Assembly (NCBI GenBank): GCA_013042255.1
Contig: JABDQK010000305.1
Location: 1-7,143 of the forward strand
Length of the DNA stretch: 7,143 nucleotides
Direction of reading: 5' to 3'
Source of the DNA: Flavobacteriaceae bacterium
Lineage (GTDB): Bacteria > Bacteroidota > Bacteroidia > Flavobacteriales > Flavobacteriaceae
The position numbers were made by a program, and so were the translations under genes. The notes beneath the pieces are model-generated. The model was not told the DNA's origin and did not search any database. It worked only from the letters and a program-made list of their open reading frames with translations. Within the stretch, counting starts at the first letter, position 1; each line of letters begins with the position of its first letter. Shown piece after piece: positions 5,817 to 7,143 of this stretch.

Positions 5817-6902
5817 TCAATCCATATCGAATCTCAGGCCAAAAGAAATATTTCGTTGTTCTATGCTGGCATCCTGAAATATAGGGTTAAGGTCGTATTT
5901 TGTATACAACAATACCCCGTCTATGCCCACATATGCCCCTATCCCGTAAACAAAATCACTGGTGTTGTACCCTCGTTTTAATTTATCTTTTACCCTTTCC
6001 CCATTTCTGTCGTACTTAAGTTTTTGACGGGTTCCGATATTCAATCCAGCAAAACCTCCGAAACCGATGCGAAATTGGTTCCTGATTGAGTACCTTATCT
6101 TCCTCTCCGTTTCCGTAAACTTTGAAGGTCCGAATTCAAAATAGACAGGGACTACGAGGTTGTCCATACGGAGTTTTGACTTTCTAAGGTCAACGTCAAA
6201 GGTTTCCAGGGTCGTCTCCGGCCCGTCGGCGACAAAGTATTGATTATCCTTGGGTTGCAGGCCGTTAAATTGTAAAGACAATCCGTAATTAATACGCATA
6301 AAATTAGTGTTCTTAAAGACCCTTGTCCTCCATGATACCCCTAGTTCGAAAAACCGGCTGCCTCCTAACTCATAGGGAGAGTCTCCCAGCGACTGACCAT
6401 CGATGATAGCGTTATTGATTCCGAAGGCCAACACCAGATCCGAATACGTTCTCCGGTCGTAAACTACTGGTTTTGGTTCATTGTTATCCAAATACCGGAT
6501 CCCAAAAATCCTGCTGTTCTCAGTATCCCGGTGACCCCAGCCAATTTCTATCTTGGTCACATACGCCGTGCTGTCCTGTTCAGTATCTGTCACTCCTCCA
6601 TTCCGCTGCATCAGCGCGATGGTGTTATCGAGAATTGCCAGTTTATTTTCAATATTAAGCGCCCTTTTTCGTGCCGCCTCTTCTTTTAATTCCTTGGCTT
6701 CCTCCGCAGTTATCTCTCCGCTCTTTTGCCTCAAAACAATAGCTTCCACTTCCTTCTTCAGGGCTTCTTTCTCCTGTAAGGCAACCCGCTCCTTCTGCTG
6801 TTGAAGTGAATCTATTTTCTGCTGAACTTCTGTCTGAGCACTCAGGCTTTGGATGAGTAGAAAAATAATAAAGGTCAGGGTAACTCTTGATAATGTCGTC
6901 AT
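5817..6902 (-). CDS. Secreted coiled-coil plus beta-barrel outer-membrane protein, function unknown
   Basis: The 361-residue protein starts with a Sec signal peptide: MTTLSR, a hydrophobic core at about 7-20, and probable cleavage in LSA-QTE after A22. Residues 24-100 are a charged, Gln/Glu/Lys-rich helical segment likely to form a coiled coil. It includes SGEITAEEAKELKEE (61-75), which resembles a SHOCT-like short helical motif. From about 114 on, alternating strands rich in aromatics and glycine (KIEIGWGH, LVLAFGIN, FFELGVSW, RINYGLSLQFN, FGGFAGLNIG, FVYGIGAYVGIDGVLLYTKY, ISFGLRFDMD) fit an outer-membrane beta-barrel of the porin-like/PorT-like kind. I infer that the helical part lies in the periplasm and the barrel in the outer membrane. 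The ATG at 6902 is chosen because it gives a clean signal peptide; a TTG at 6932 would add ten polar residues before it. An 86-bp gap separates it from the preceding same-strand gene. Confidence 0.85.
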   Translation of the reverse strand: MTTLSRVTLTFIIFLLIQSLSAQTEVQQKIDSLQQQKERVALQEKEALKKEVEAIVLRQKSGEITAEEAKELKEEAARKRALNIENKLAILDNTIALMQRNGGVTDTEQDSTAYVTKIEIGWGHRDTENSRIFGIRYLDNNEPKPVVYDRRTYSDLVLAFGINNAIIDGQSLGDSPYELGGSRFFELGVSWRTRVFKNTNFMRINYGLSLQFNGLQPKDNQYFVADGPETTLETFDVDLRKSKLRMDNLVVPVYFEFGPSKFTETERKIRYSIRNQFRIGFGGFAGLNIGTRQKLKYDRNGERVKDKLKRGYNTSDFVYGIGAYVGIDGVLLYTKYDLNPIFQDASIEQRNISFGLRFDMD

Positions 6903-6988
6903 GATTTTTAATTTAATTTGATTGATGAACAAACTCTTTCCGGCCTCATAGGCGAGCTATGAAGATGGTATTTATTATTAAATTGTGA

Positions 6989-7141
6989 TTATTCGTTTCT
7001 GTAGGCAATAGCCGTTCTTACTTTTAAATAGCCGTCCTTTAATTTCTCAAATAACTGGTCTCTGAAGGAGCGATTAACCTCCTCTTCCACATCAGCCAAA
7101 AGAGCCAGGGCATCGACCTTAGTATAATCCTGAACAGGTCT
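6989..7141 (-). CDS. C-terminal end of an unrecognised helical protein, truncated by window edge
   Basis: The final 50 codons and TAA stop of a minus-strand gene are visible; its start lies beyond base 7143. The tail is charged and probably all helical (DALALLADVEEEV, then SFRDQLFEKLKDGYLKVRTA) and ends IAYRNE. It has no cysteine, no membrane segment and no motif that I can name. It is the only long open frame on either strand reaching the window edge here, and codon use looks like that of its neighbours. It ends 86 bp before the outer-membrane protein gene on the same strand, so co-transcription is possible but unproven. Confidence 0.6.
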   Translation of the reverse strand, partial: RPVQDYTKVDALALLADVEEEVNRSFRDQLFEKLKDGYLKVRTAIAYRNE

Positions 7142-7143
7142 CT

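Noticed and set aside
6903..6932. TTG start at 6932 for the outer-membrane protein.
   Set aside because: It would put ten polar residues before an otherwise ideal signal peptide that starts at the ATG at 6902.
6946..6962. Small hairpin TCATAG-N5-CTATGA before the outer-membrane protein gene.
   Set aside because: A six-base stem with no T-run or conserved neighbour motif; not enough to call a terminator or operator.

Overview
The window looks like a chromosomal housekeeping stretch from a member of the Flavobacteriaceae (Bacteroidota). The evidence is an adjacent gldB-gldC gliding-motility pair, a flavobacterial-type DnaG primase, a TAnnTTTG-type promoter element upstream of gldB, no clear Shine-Dalgarno sequences, and moderate GC. 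I see no insertion sequence, prophage, CRISPR array, tRNA or rRNA.

Layout, left to right. The 3' end of a plus-strand gene that looks like the ribosome-assembly GTPase engB (to 115) converges on a minus-strand group. In transcription order that group is gldB (1952-990), gldC (985-650) and a 125-residue protein of unknown function with a CxxC motif (534-157). The 535-649 gap holds no gene or clear signal that I can support. A 93-bp intergenic region separates gldB from the divergent plus-strand nadE (2046-2846), which encodes ammonia-dependent NAD+ synthetase. After 152 bp comes a plus-strand NarL/LuxR-type response regulator (2999-3628) that lacks the normal phospho-acceptor aspartate. It ends in a strong intrinsic terminator and converges on minus-strand dnaG (5695-3716). 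Upstream of dnaG, on the same strand, are a secreted coiled-coil plus beta-barrel outer-membrane protein (6902-5817) and the C-terminus of an unrecognised helical protein (7141-6989).

How the genes relate. gldB and gldC are almost certainly one operon serving gliding motility and cell-surface functions linked to the type IX secretion system. engB, nadE and dnaG are core functions (ribosome assembly, NAD synthesis, replication priming) with no evident shared pathway. The outer-membrane protein and the gene before it may be co-transcribed.

The window does not contain an obvious new defence or mobile system. The points most worth a second look are two conserved proteins whose key residues are changed: a response regulator with Glu in place of the phospho-Asp and Asn in place of a Mg-binding Asp, and a primase whose zinc-finger fold is kept while all four zinc ligands are replaced. 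A smaller structural oddity is that both convergent gene ends carry a short perfect hairpin whose loop contains a stop codon.
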